From Xylophilus sp. ASV27 (GTDB lineage Bacteria > Pseudomonadota > Gammaproteobacteria > Burkholderiales > Burkholderiaceae_C): a DNA stretch of 37,211 nt. Below are positions 1-7,483 of this stretch, piece after piece (position 1 is the first letter of the stretch; every line of letters begins with the position of its first letter). Location: the NCBI RefSeq assembly GCF_016428875.1, contig NZ_JAELTO010000038.1, forward strand, positions 1 through 37,211, given 5' to 3'. The position numbers were made by a program, and so were the translations under genes. Below the pieces are notes generated by a model. The model saw nothing but the letters and a program-made list of their open reading frames with translations, was not told the DNA's origin and searched no databases.

Positions 1-70
1 CGACTGGCAGCAACGGCTTGATCTTTTTGTACAACACCGCGCTAACTTCCTTGTTTCTTTTCTTTCCCAT
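1..70 (-). CDS. IS transposase N-terminal fragment (partial)
   Basis: A minus-strand frame opens with ATG at 70-68 and is open to the window edge. It encodes 23 residues ending in YKKIKPLLPV. The pattern of an aromatic residue, then I-x-P-L-L-P, is seen near the start of many IS5-family OrfA proteins (usually something like LWxxIxPLLP). This is weak evidence alone, but it agrees with the terminal repeat at 110-129 and with the transposase C-terminus at the other window end. The rest of the gene is outside the window. Confidence 0.4.
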   Translation of the reverse strand, partial: MGKKRNKEVSAVLYKKIKPLLPV

Positions 71-109
71 GCACCGTCAACGCGCATCCCGCGCTTGGCG
101 ATGACAGGC

Positions 110-129
110 TTTTGTTAGCCGCTCTAAGT
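110..129. repeat. IS terminal inverted repeat, left copy
   Basis: Twenty bases match exactly, as reverse complement, the block at 36827-36846. The shared core reads TTAGAGCGGCTAACAAAA from the outside inwards. The outermost TTAG could be part of the repeat or an IS5-like YTAR target site. The two copies alone cannot separate these options. Confidence 0.65.
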
Positions 130-130
130 G

Positions 131-1570
131 CTAGGCGTTGAGCGCCAGATACCGCTCGGCCAGCTTGGCGCGGTCGATCTTGTAGTTGACCGACACCGGC
201 ATGCGCGGGCAGGGCAGCAGCTCGGTCGGCAGCATGTAGTGGGGCAGGCGGGCGGCGAGCAGGTTCTTCCAGTCGGCCAGCTCTTCGGGCAGGCTCTCGT
301 TGCCTTCGCCCGTTTCCACGAAGGCGACGAGGCGCGCCACCGAGCCGTTGGCGCGGCGCAGGGCGACGGCCGCTCCGGCGCGCGCACCGGGCAGCGTGGC
401 CAGGGCGGCGTCCACTTCCAGCAGTTCGAGCCGGTAGCCGTTTAGCTTGATCTGGTCGTCGATCCGGCCATGGCAGAAGAGCAGCCCGCCTTCGCCCTCG
501 GTGCCCAGATCGCCCGTGCGGAAGCCCCGCAGGCCATCCTTCACGAACATGCGGGTGGCGTTCAGATCGGGGCGGTTGATGTAGCCGCGCATCACGTGCG
601 TGCCCACGATGCAGAGCTCGCCCTCGTCGCAATACACCTGCGCGTCGCGCTTGGCGTAGCCGATGGGCATCACGGCATCGGTGGCCAGCAGGGCGTCGTC
701 CACCTTCAGCAGCGTGGTGGCGACGGTGGCTTCCGTGGGCCCGTAGGTGTTGAGGATGGGCACGCCCGGAAAGCGCTTGCGCAGCTGCCGCGCCAGCGGC
801 ACCGGCAGCGGCTCGCCGCAGAAGAGGAAGGTGCGCAGCGAGGGCAGGGTAGCTCCGGAGAAGCCGGGGTTCAGCAGCTGCTGTTGCGCGAAGGAAGGCG
901 TCGAGACCCAGGTGGTGACTTTGTGCTGCGCGATCAGCTCGGCCACCCTGAGCACCGAGGCGCCCGAGTCGCGGTCCAGCATCATGATGGTGCCGCCGGT
1001 CGTGAGCGCGCCGAACACGTCGTAGAGCGACACGTCGAAGCTGAACACCGTGTGGTTCAGGAAGACCGGCAGCTCGCCCAGGTCGAAGTCGAGCCGCATC
1101 CAGTCGATCAGGCCCCGCACGCCCTCGCGGCCGATCTGCACGCCCTTGGGTTTGCCGGTGGTGCCCGAAGTGAACATGATGTAGCCGAGCCCGCTTTCGG
1201 CCAGCGTGGGGGCCGGGCCCTCGCGCAGCACCTGGAAGCGGCCGGCGGCCGTGTCGTACATCAGGTGGGCGTCCAGCGTGTCGATGATGCTTTGCAGCCG
1301 GTCCTGCGGATAGACCGCATCGACCGGCACGAAGGGCGCGCGCAGCATCAGGGCGCCGGTGAGCGCCACCATGAAGGCCGCTTCCTTGTGGCCGCGGATC
1401 ACGATGGGGGCGTCGGCCTCAAGGCCCAGCGCGCGGGCTTCGTCGCACCAGGCCTGGGCCTCGGCCTGCAGCGCCTGCCAGCTGAGGCTGCGGTCGTGGG
1501 CGATCACGGCCAGCGCATCGGGGCGGATGGACAGATCCCGGAACTCGCCGGTGTCGAAGTCGAAATGCAT
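131..1570 (-). CDS. DltA-like amino acid adenylation enzyme (aminoacyl-carrier-protein ligase)
   Basis: A 479-residue stand-alone adenylation (A) domain protein that should activate an amino acid with ATP and load it onto the carrier protein encoded just upstream. Visible core motifs are the P-loop MFTSGTTGKPKG (132-143), NTYGPTEA (274-281), RTGDLG (351-356), GRIDDQIKLNGYRLE (368-382) and NYKIDR (462-467) with the catalytic lysine K464. Stretches such as TWVSTPSFAQ and FLFCGEPLPV are very close to Bacillus DltA, D-alanine-D-alanyl carrier protein ligase. Cys251 aligns with the cysteine linked to D-alanine selectivity in DltA. It is the last gene of a minus-strand trio, 59 bp after the carrier gene, and its stop codon lies 2 bp from an IS end. 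D-alanine is the best substrate guess. Prolyl- or other aminoacyl-specific relatives of the PltF/PigI type cannot be excluded. Confidence 0.85.
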   Translation of the reverse strand: MHFDFDTGEFRDLSIRPDALAVIAHDRSLSWQALQAEAQAWCDEARALGLEADAPIVIRGHKEAAFMVALTGALMLRAPFVPVDAVYPQDRLQSIIDTLDAHLMYDTAAGRFQVLREGPAPTLAESGLGYIMFTSGTTGKPKGVQIGREGVRGLIDWMRLDFDLGELPVFLNHTVFSFDVSLYDVFGALTTGGTIMMLDRDSGASVLRVAELIAQHKVTTWVSTPSFAQQQLLNPGFSGATLPSLRTFLFCGEPLPVPLARQLRKRFPGVPILNTYGPTEATVATTLLKVDDALLATDAVMPIGYAKRDAQVYCDEGELCIVGTHVMRGYINRPDLNATRMFVKDGLRGFRTGDLGTEGEGGLLFCHGRIDDQIKLNGYRLELLEVDAALATLPGARAGAAVALRRANGSVARLVAFVETGEGNESLPEELADWKNLLAARLPHYMLPTELLPCPRMPVSVNYKIDRAKLAERYLALNA

Positions 1571-1629
1571 GGGTGCTCCTTTCGCGCCTTGGCAGGCATC
1601 GCGCAGGAAAGAGGGAGGGAAGGCTGGGC

Positions 1630-1863
1630 TCAGCTGTGCGCCGCGACGTAGGTGGACAGCGTGCGCAGCGAGTGCAGGTGTTCCTCGACCTCGGTGATGG
1701 GCACGGTGCAGCCGAAACGGGCCTCGATGGCCAGTATCAGATCGACGGCCGCGACGGAGTCGAGCAGGCCGGATTCGAGCAGCAGGGAGTCGGGTTCGAC
1801 CTTCTTGAAGATGGCGGCCTGGATCATGTCGGCCAGCTGGGCTTCGACTTCGGATTGCGTCAT
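1630..1863 (-). CDS. DltC-like acyl/aminoacyl carrier protein
   Basis: A 77-residue carrier protein, the usual size of DltC and of stand-alone peptidyl carrier proteins. The phosphopantetheine attachment serine is in GLLDSVAAVDL (Ser36). The following IEARFGCTVPITEVEE resembles the DltC signature LAIENRF...VPITEFDRD. The start at 1863 gives MTQSEVEAQL and a normal length. A longer frame reaches 2007 but would add an arginine-rich N-terminus that overlaps the upstream gene. It lies between the dehydrogenase (79 bp upstream) and the DltA-like ligase, so it probably carries the amino acid activated by that ligase. A phosphopantetheinyl transferase would be needed from elsewhere in the genome. 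Confidence 0.85.
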   Translation of the reverse strand: MTQSEVEAQLADMIQAAIFKKVEPDSLLLESGLLDSVAAVDLILAIEARFGCTVPITEVEEHLHSLRTLSTYVAAHS

Positions 1864-1942
1864 GGCGATGAGGAGTGAGGTGTCGATGGGAAAAGTGGAC
1901 CTGCGCCGCCCGCAGGCAGGCGGCGCGGAGTCCCGCCGATTG

Positions 1943-3109
1943 TCAGATGTCGCGTTCGAGCGGAGCGCCGAGCACCACGGACGACATGTTGCCGAGTATG
2001 CGGTCATCGTTGACCATCACCGCGGCGGAATGCGCATCGCGGATGTGGCGGCTCAGATAGAACTCGCCTTCCTCCATGTAGCCCTGGATGCCGCAGATGC
2101 GCAGCGCGATGTCGGTGATGCGCACGACGAGCTCCGACGCGCCGACCTTGAGCGCGTTGTAGCTCACCATGCGGTCCAGGCCGGATGCCTGGCTCACGCC
2201 GTCTTCGTACAGCGCCACGTTGGCGGCGAGCATGCCGCGCATCTGCTGCACCAGGGCCTCGCCTTCGGCCAGCCGGAGATTGGCGATGGGGTTGAGCGGC
2301 GCGCCGCTGCGGTTGCGGGCACGCAGGAAGCCGCGCGCTCGAGACAATGCCGCCACGGCCACACCCAGCCAGACCGAGCCCAGCAAGATATGCGAGGTCG
2401 GCAGCATGCTGTCGGACATGGCCTTGGCGAAAGTCCCTTCGAAGATCTGGTCGGGGCTGCAGTGTGCGATGAGATCGAACCGGTCTGTGCACGCACCGCG
2501 CATGCCGATAGGGTTCCAGCGGCCGTGGGGGACGAGCTCCAACTGATCGCGCATCACTGCCACCAGTTGCTGGTCGGAAGCTGCGGCCTCGCCATCGCGC
2601 CGGGCAGAGACCAGGAACACGTCGGCTGCTCGGGCATACGAGATGACAGCCCCGCCCTTGTCCAGATGCAGCCCATCGCTGCGGCGGTCGAGAAAACAGG
2701 TGCTGGTGCGGATGGACCCGCCCGTGGTGCCTTCGGTAGTGGCTGAGGCAATGAGGTATTGCTCCCCCACCATGCGCTCCATGAGGCCCTGGTGCCACGC
2801 GCTGTCGCCCGTCTGGCCGATCGCCACCGCAGCCTGCGAGTGGTGCATGGCGAAGATCAAGCCTGTGGCGGCGCAGGATTCGGAAAGCCGGCGGCACAGG
2901 TTGGCCACCGCGCGCATGGAGAGTTCGGGGCCACCAAAGCGGCGCGGAACCAGCAGCCCCAACAGCCGCTCGGCCCGCAGCGCCTGCAGTGCTTCGGTAG
3001 GGATGCGGCCTTCGCGGTCTACTGCGTCGGCATACTGAGCAGCGGTCGTGAAAACGTGCTTCAGATCCTGCTCGAGGACGGCCTTGCTCAGCGGGTCAGG
3101 CACTTGCAT
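1943..3109 (-). CDS. Acyl-CoA/acyl-carrier-protein dehydrogenase family flavoprotein
   Basis: A 388-residue protein with the acyl-CoA dehydrogenase fold: N-terminal helical domain (about 1-110), middle beta domain beginning near ASATTEGTTGGSIR, and C-terminal helical domain ending in CGIQGYMEEGEFYLSRHIRDA. It is expected to bind FAD. The C-terminal site that carries the catalytic glutamate in fatty acyl-CoA dehydrogenases (an EGT-like motif) reads VMVNDDRIL here, so the usual base is absent at that position. The gene is the first of the trio with a carrier protein and an A-domain enzyme. This suggests the substrate is bound to the carrier, as with PltE/PigA prolyl-carrier dehydrogenases in pyrrole formation. 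That role is inference. No clear Shine-Dalgarno site precedes the ATG, and the leader is AT-rich. Confidence 0.8.
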   Translation of the reverse strand: MQVPDPLSKAVLEQDLKHVFTTAAQYADAVDREGRIPTEALQALRAERLLGLLVPRRFGGPELSMRAVANLCRRLSESCAATGLIFAMHHSQAAVAIGQTGDSAWHQGLMERMVGEQYLIASATTEGTTGGSIRTSTCFLDRRSDGLHLDKGGAVISYARAADVFLVSARRDGEAAASDQQLVAVMRDQLELVPHGRWNPIGMRGACTDRFDLIAHCSPDQIFEGTFAKAMSDSMLPTSHILLGSVWLGVAVAALSRARGFLRARNRSGAPLNPIANLRLAEGEALVQQMRGMLAANVALYEDGVSQASGLDRMVSYNALKVGASELVVRITDIALRICGIQGYMEEGEFYLSRHIRDAHSAAVMVNDDRILGNMSSVVLGAPLERDI

Positions 3110-3159
3110 GTTTTTGTTGAATTTGGTGACTAACTATTTTCGGTTGTTTCTGGTGCTGC

Positions 3160-3188
3160 ACAACAGGCAAACCGTCAGCAATTGTCAA
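3160..3188 (-). promoter_or_regulatory. Possible sigma-70 promoter of the dehydrogenase-carrier-ligase operon
   Basis: On the minus strand TTGACA (3188-3183) is followed after 17 bases by TGTTGT (3165-3160), a perfect -35 box with a weak -10 box. It lies in the AT-rich 88-bp gap between the DUF4434 gene and the dehydrogenase gene, giving a leader of roughly 40 bases. Confidence 0.3.
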
Positions 3189-3197
3189 TCTATTGAT

Positions 3198-4190
3198 TCA
3201 ACGACGTTTTTGCCACTCCTGCAGCAGCAGGCGCGACTCCGGGGTGTCTTCCAACATCCACGGATCAATGGCGAAAGCGATGACGCGCTCGGCGCCGTAA
3301 GTGCGAGCCACCTCCAACTGCGCCCGCACCCGTTCGGCCGTCGCGGCACGGGCGCGGAAGGCGCCTCCCGTGCCTTCCAGGGCCGGCAACTGCTCGAACA
3401 GCTCGACGATGAGGTCGAACGGCACCTTGCGCTGGCGCAGCAGTGCGCGCAGCGGCTCCAGCCCGGCGTAGTTGCCCATGCCGGCCACGCCCACGCCGTC
3501 CTGCAGCATGGGGCGCAGCGTGACCTTGTCGAGGATGTCCGACCAGAGCGTGGTCAGCTTGCCCGTGGTCTGCAACTGGCTGTAGAAGGTGGACACGGCC
3601 AGCGGCTGGGGCTGGCTGGTGCCTGCGGCGATGGCCTGCAGCCAGGCCACCAGGAGCGCGCGTCGTTCGGGCGTCGCCCAGTTGTACTGGTCCAGTTCGT
3701 AGGGCAGGTACCAGCCGCGAAAGCTGGGCCGGCGGCTCCAGGGCGCGGTCTTCGCATAGTCCAGGCAGCGCTTCTGGGTGCTGGCGAAGAAGTCCTTGAG
3801 CATCTGCGGATCGGTGGAGGACAGTACCGTCCACCAGCGTTCGTCGTAGGGCAGGCCCATGCGAATGGACATGCCCTCGCCCGCGGCCTCGTCGAAGATC
3901 AGGGCGATCAGGCTCTCGGGCAAGGGCCAGGAGGAGGCGCCTCCTTCTGTCGCGCTCCACTGCAGCACGATTTCGTCGCAGCCGAGCTCCCGGGTGGTGC
4001 GCAGCCGGCGGCGCCATTCGTCGAGTGACAGGCTTTCGTGGCTTTTCCAGGGCTGGATGAAGGTGCCCTGGAAGCGATGACTTTGTGCGGTACAGCCCGC
4101 AAGCAGGCCGCCGGCGGCCAAGCACAGCCAGGTGCGTCGATCGAGGCCCCTGTGGGGTAGCGAAGGGAGTGCGGCGGGCGAAGTCGGCAT
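3198..4190 (-). CDS. DUF4434 family lipoprotein
   Basis: A 330-residue putative lipoprotein. The start at 4190 places a positively charged segment (HRGLDRRTW) before a hydrophobic stretch and a lipobox LLAGC with Cys33, so the protein is probably lipid-anchored after signal peptidase II cleavage. A longer frame to 4376 would bury this signal. The body begins FQGTFIQPWKSHESLSLDEW and has alternating helix/strand segments with conserved-looking aromatic residues (RGWYLPYELDQYNW, YAGLEPLR). These fit DUF4434, a predicted TIM-barrel, glycoside-hydrolase-like domain of unknown substrate. It is 88 bp upstream of the dehydrogenase trio on the same strand and divergent from the mutarotase gene. A role in envelope polysaccharide handling is possible but not shown. 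Confidence 0.7.
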   Translation of the reverse strand: MPTSPAALPSLPHRGLDRRTWLCLAAGGLLAGCTAQSHRFQGTFIQPWKSHESLSLDEWRRRLRTTRELGCDEIVLQWSATEGGASSWPLPESLIALIFDEAAGEGMSIRMGLPYDERWWTVLSSTDPQMLKDFFASTQKRCLDYAKTAPWSRRPSFRGWYLPYELDQYNWATPERRALLVAWLQAIAAGTSQPQPLAVSTFYSQLQTTGKLTTLWSDILDKVTLRPMLQDGVGVAGMGNYAGLEPLRALLRQRKVPFDLIVELFEQLPALEGTGGAFRARAATAERVRAQLEVARTYGAERVIAFAIDPWMLEDTPESRLLLQEWQKRR

Positions 4191-4401
4191 GGTGGTGGCC
4201 TCGGCGAATGCTGGAATGCAGTCCCGTGCAGCATATCCCCATCGCTCTGGAGGATGGCGCGGTGTCAGGTGCCAGGCGCGGAAATCTGCCTGCTTTTTGC
4301 AAGGCCATGTGTTTGTTCGTTGCGGAGGTGCGCTATCGAAGGGGCTACCTATTGCCTGCACCGCCGGTTGCGGCAAGGGCTGGGGCCTGGTTCATGGCTC
4401 C

Positions 4402-4407
4402 TACAAT
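4402..4407 (+). promoter_or_regulatory. Possible -10 box of a leaderless mutarotase transcript
   Basis: TACAAT ends exactly 7 bases before the ATG at 4415, so transcription would begin at or next to the start codon. No convincing -35 box is seen at 16-18 bases. The same geometry recurs before hisI. Confidence 0.3.
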
Positions 4408-4414
4408 CCCCCAA

Positions 4415-5293
4415 ATGCCTGCCCTATCGACCTCGCATGCATCCGCTGTGCGCCCCGTCTCCTTTCGGGGCCAGCCCGCGCTGCAGCTCCAGCTGCCTCC
4501 GGGCGATGCTGCCATTGTGGCGTTGCAGGGTGCGCAGGTGCTTTCCTGGGTGACGGCCAATGGAACTGAACGTCTTTATCTCAGCCCGCGCAGCGTTTTC
4601 GACGGCCATACGGCCATCCGAGGCGGCGTTCCCGTGTGTTTTCCGCAGTTCAACCAGCGCGGGCCGCTGGCAAAGCACGGTTTTGCGCGCAACCTGCCGT
4701 GGCGGGTGATGGATGAAGGCCTGAGCGACTCCGGGACTGCGGTTCGCGCCGTGCTGGCGCTGGATCATTCCGAGCAGACCCGCCACTGGTGGCCCCATGG
4801 TTTTGCAGCCCGGCTGGCGGTGGTCCTGCGCCCGGGTGGCCTGCGTATGGAGCTTTCGGTGCAAAACACCGGCAGCACCGCCTGGGACTTCACCGCCGCG
4901 CTGCATTCCTACCTGTCGGTGCTGGACATTGCGCAGACGCATCTGCACGGCCTGGAGGGCTGCGCCCGCTGGGACGCGGTAGCCGATGTGCGGGGCGTGC
5001 AGACAGGTCCGGTGCGTTTCGACGGTGAATATGACAGCGTTTTTGCTGCCGCTGCGAGCCCGTTGCGCATCGACGGCACCGCCGGCCCGGCCCTGCGCTT
5101 GAGCCAGAGCGCGAACTGGCACAACACCGTGGTGTGGAACCCGGGTGCCACACTTTCTGAACGGCTGGCCGATATGCCGGACGACGGCTACCGCCACATG
5201 CTGTGCGTGGAGGCCGCCGTCGTCGAGCAGCCTGTGACGCTGGCCCCAGGCGAGCGCTGGACCGGCTGGCAGGATATAGAAATCTTGACCTGA
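4415..5293 (+). CDS. D-hexose-6-phosphate mutarotase (aldose 1-epimerase superfamily)
   Basis: A 292-residue protein of the YeaD-like branch of the aldose 1-epimerase superfamily. These enzymes interconvert alpha and beta anomers of hexose 6-phosphates in the cytoplasm. Recognisable features are [18 protein letters not shown] after a likely active-site histidine (KHGFARN), the second conserved histidine in ALHSYLSV, and a late acidic segment [17 protein letters not shown]. There are two candidate ATGs, at 4394 and 4415. I chose 4415 because a TACAAT box ends 7 bases before it; 4394 would place that box inside the gene. hisF follows 74 bp downstream on the same strand, but the functions are unrelated. 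Confidence 0.85.
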   Translation: MPALSTSHASAVRPVSFRGQPALQLQLPPGDAAIVALQGAQVLSWVTANGTERLYLSPRSVFDGHTAIRGGVPVCFPQFNQRGPLAKHGFARNLPWRVMDEGLSDSGTAVRAVLALDHSEQTRHWWPHGFAARLAVVLRPGGLRMELSVQNTGSTAWDFTAALHSYLSVLDIAQTHLHGLEGCARWDAVADVRGVQTGPVRFDGEYDSVFAAAASPLRIDGTAGPALRLSQSANWHNTVVWNPGATLSERLADMPDDGYRHMLCVEAAVVEQPVTLAPGERWTGWQDIEILT

Positions 5294-5367
5294 CTGCCCG
5301 CTGTTCGTCTGTCGGCCAGCCAGCATTCTTCGAAACTCCCCTTTTTCAATCCCGTCGGACCATTTTC

Positions 5368-6168
5368 ATGCTCGCCAAACGCATCATCCCCTGTCTCGAC
5401 GTCACCGGAGGCCGCGTGGTCAAAGGCGTCAACTTCGTCGAACTGCGCGATGCCGGAGACCCAGTCGAGATCGCAGCCCGTTACAACGCGCAGGGTGCCG
5501 ATGAACTGACCTTTCTGGACATCACCGCCACCAGCGACGGGCGCGACCTGATCCTGCACATCATCGAGGCCGTGGCCAGCCAGGTGTTCATTCCGCTCAC
5601 CGTGGGTGGCGGCGTGCGCACGGTGGAAGACGTGCGCCGCCTGCTCAACGCGGGCGCGGACAAGACCAGCTTCAACTCGGCCGCGATCGCCAACCCGGAC
5701 GTGATCGATGCCGTGTCTGCCAAGTACGGTGCGCAGTGCATCGTCGTGGCCATTGATGCCAAGCGCCGCTCTGCCGAAGATGCGCAGCGCATTGGTGCCA
5801 ACGGCCAGGCGGTGGGCGAAGGCTGGGATGTCTACAGCCACGGCGGCCGCAAGAACACCGGTCTGGACGCCGTGCAGTGGGCCACCGAGATGGCCCGGCG
5901 CGGCGCGGGCGAGATCCTGCTGACCAGCATGGACCGCGACGGCACCAAGTCCGGCTTCGACCTGGCCCTGACGCGCGCCGTGAGCGATGCCGTCAGCGTG
6001 CCCGTGATCGCTTCGGGCGGCGTGGGCAACCTGGACCACCTGGCCGATGGCGTACAGCAGGGCGGTGCCGACGCGGTGCTGGCCGCCAGCATCTTCCACT
6101 ACGGCGAATACACCGTGGGCCAGGCCAAGGCCCGCATGGCCGAGCGCGGCATTCCCGTGCGGCTGTGA
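5368..6168 (+). CDS. hisF: Imidazole glycerol phosphate synthase, cyclase subunit HisF
   Basis: HisF is the cyclase half of the HisF-HisH glutamine amidotransferase. It makes imidazole glycerol phosphate and AICAR from PRFAR in histidine synthesis. The 266-residue protein starts [12 protein letters not shown] with the catalytic Asp11, continues [10 protein letters not shown], and has phosphate-binding GGGVRT and ASGGVGN loops. The second catalytic aspartate lies in VAIDAKR. The start at 5368 is fixed by homology because the frame upstream overlaps the mutarotase gene. hisI and hisE follow; the other his genes are not in this window. Confidence 0.97.
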   Translation: MLAKRIIPCLDVTGGRVVKGVNFVELRDAGDPVEIAARYNAQGADELTFLDITATSDGRDLILHIIEAVASQVFIPLTVGGGVRTVEDVRRLLNAGADKTSFNSAAIANPDVIDAVSAKYGAQCIVVAIDAKRRSAEDAQRIGANGQAVGEGWDVYSHGGRKNTGLDAVQWATEMARRGAGEILLTSMDRDGTKSGFDLALTRAVSDAVSVPVIASGGVGNLDHLADGVQQGGADAVLAASIFHYGEYTVGQAKARMAERGIPVRL

Positions 6169-6175
6169 TGTTTGC

Positions 6176-6225
6176 TATTGAAATGGGAGCACCTAGCACC
6201 TGATACACAAGCGCTAGGTGCCAAA
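6176..6225 (+). repeat. Dispersed repeat family A, copy 1 (divergent)
   Basis: In the hisF-hisI gap, TGCTATTGAAAT is followed by a hairpin: GCACCTAGC (6189-6197) pairs with GCTAGGTGC (6213-6221) around a 15-base loop. The TGCTATTxAAAT block and the adjoining hairpin match the layout of the copies near 10704, 18541 and 29574, although the hairpin sequence differs. It may act as a transcription terminator or mRNA-stability hairpin inside the his cluster. Confidence 0.6.
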
Positions 6226-6240
6226 AATCAGGCTGCCAGA

Positions 6241-6271
6241 TTGACGCCCTGACTGGCAAATAGCCGACAAT
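6241..6271 (+). promoter_or_regulatory. Possible hisI promoter giving a leaderless mRNA
   Basis: TTGACG (6241-6246) and GACAAT (6266-6271) are 19 bases apart, slightly long for sigma-70. GACAAT ends 7 bases before the hisI ATG, the same spacing as TACAAT before the mutarotase ATG. No Shine-Dalgarno sequence lies before hisI, which fits a leaderless transcript. Confidence 0.35.
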
Positions 6272-6278
6272 CCCTCTC

Positions 6279-6668
6279 ATGAACTGGCTCAACGAAGTGA
6301 AATGGGATGCGCAGGGCCTGGTGCCCGTGATTGTGCAAGAGCAGGGCACGGGCGACGTGCTGATGTTTGCGTGGATGAACCGCGAGGCCCTGGCGAAAAC
6401 CGCTGAACTGGGCCGCGCCGTGTACTTCAGCCGCTCGCGCAAGAAGCTGTGGTTCAAAGGCGAGGAGTCCGGCCACGTGCAGACCGTGCATGAGATTCGC
6501 CTAGACTGCGACAACGACGTGGTGCTGCTCAAGGTCACCCAGCTCGGCCACGAGCCCGGCATCGCCTGTCACACGGGCCGCCACAGTTGCTTTTTCAGCG
6601 TGCTCAAGGACGGCGGATGGCAGGCCGTCGATCCGGTCTTGAAAGACCCCGAATCCATCTACAAGTAA
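6279..6668 (+). CDS. hisI: Phosphoribosyl-AMP cyclohydrolase HisI
   Basis: HisI opens the adenine ring of phosphoribosyl-AMP, the third step of histidine synthesis, as a zinc-dependent cytoplasmic dimer. The 129-residue protein is the monofunctional form. It shows [30 protein letters not shown], the metal-binding region [11 protein letters not shown], and the C-terminal HTGRHSCFF motif with conserved cysteine. hisE follows 17 bp downstream as a separate gene, so HisI and HisE are not fused as they are in enterobacteria. Confidence 0.97.
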   Translation: MNWLNEVKWDAQGLVPVIVQEQGTGDVLMFAWMNREALAKTAELGRAVYFSRSRKKLWFKGEESGHVQTVHEIRLDCDNDVVLLKVTQLGHEPGIACHTGRHSCFFSVLKDGGWQAVDPVLKDPESIYK

Positions 6669-6685
6669 GCATAGACCAGCAGTCC

Positions 6686-7060
6686 ATGAGTACCAACGAT
6701 TCCCTCGCGCGCCTGGCCGCCGTCATCGAAAGCCGCAAGCCCGCCAACGGTGGCGACCCCGACAAGAGCTACGTATCACGCCTGCTGCACAAGGGGCCGG
6801 ACGCGTTTCTCAAGAAGATTGGCGAGGAAGCGACCGAGGTCGTGATGGCCGCCAAGGATGTGGACCACGGCGCCGATAAGTCCAAGATCGTCTACGAGGT
6901 GGCGGACCTGTGGTTCCACTCCATGGTGGCGCTGGCGCACTATGGCCTCACGCCCGCCGACGTACTGGCCGAACTGGAACGCCGCGAAGGCACCAGCGGC
7001 ATCGAGGAAAAAGCCTTGCGCAAGGCGGTTGCGCGTGCCACAGAGGAGGGTTCTTCATGA
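6686..7060 (+). CDS. hisE: Phosphoribosyl-ATP diphosphatase HisE
   Basis: HisE hydrolyses phosphoribosyl-ATP to phosphoribosyl-AMP and pyrophosphate, the second step of histidine synthesis. The 124-residue protein has the all-alpha MazG-like fold with [16 protein letters not shown] and [14 protein letters not shown], which carry the acidic metal ligands. The start at 6686 (MSTNDSL) follows hisI by 17 bp. The stop overlaps the next gene in an ATGA junction at 7057-7060, which implies translational coupling with the DUF4870 protein. Confidence 0.96.
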   Translation: MSTNDSLARLAAVIESRKPANGGDPDKSYVSRLLHKGPDAFLKKIGEEATEVVMAAKDVDHGADKSKIVYEVADLWFHSMVALAHYGLTPADVLAELERREGTSGIEEKALRKAVARATEEGSS

Positions 7061-7443
7061 GCGACATCATCGATGTGCAAACCAATCAGCAAAAGGCCGA
7101 GGACCTCAAAGCCATTGGCTGGGTCAGCTACGTCCTGCACCTGATCGTGGCCGTGGGCGCGGTCATTCCCGGCGCGCAGCCGGGTGCTGCGTTGTTGATC
7201 ATTGCGCTGGTGATCGATCTCGTGAAGAAAGGCGATGCGGAAGGCACTTGGCAGGCCAGCCATTTTTCCTGGCGCATCCGCACCGTCATCTGGGCGGGCG
7301 TGCTCTACATCGTCACGGCGCCGCTGTGGCTGGTGTTCGTCCTGCCCGGCTGGATTGCCTGGGGCCTGATCTCGATCTGGTTTCTGTACCGCATCGTGCG
7401 CGGCATGGTGTCCATGAACAACAGCCAGGCGGTGGATACCTGA
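7057..7443 (+). CDS. DUF4870 family membrane protein
   Basis: A 128-residue protein with about three hydrophobic helices: one in the [16 protein letters not shown] region, one around [20 protein letters not shown], and one around [14 protein letters not shown]. This matches small DUF4870/YwgA-like inner-membrane proteins of unknown function. It starts inside the hisE stop codon (ATGA), so it is probably co-transcribed with the his genes. The link to histidine synthesis may be only positional, since this order is common in Comamonadaceae. No catalytic motif is visible. Confidence 0.8.
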   Translation: MSDIIDVQTNQQKAEDLKAIGWVSYVLHLIVAVGAVIPGAQPGAALLIIALVIDLVKKGDAEGTWQASHFSWRIRTVIWAGVLYIVTAPLWLVFVLPGWIAWGLISIWFLYRIVRGMVSMNNSQAVDT

Positions 7444-7483
7444 TCCCGCCGCGCAGACAGCTTCTTCCCTGCCCCGGCTGAAC

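Larger units (their letters stand above)
1..129 (-). mobile_element. 5' end of an IS5-type insertion sequence (cut by window edge)
   Basis: Positions 110-129 carry a 20-base sequence whose reverse complement occurs exactly at 36827-36846, where it borders a recognisable IS5-type transposase gene. The two copies face outwards from the window, as the two terminal inverted repeats of one IS type would. Inside this left copy a minus-strand reading frame starts at 70 and runs off the edge. The element ends two bases before the stop codon of the adenylation enzyme gene (131-133). I infer that this is the transposase-start end of the same IS. Only about 129 bases are visible, so the family assignment rests on the shared terminal repeat. 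Confidence 0.6.
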
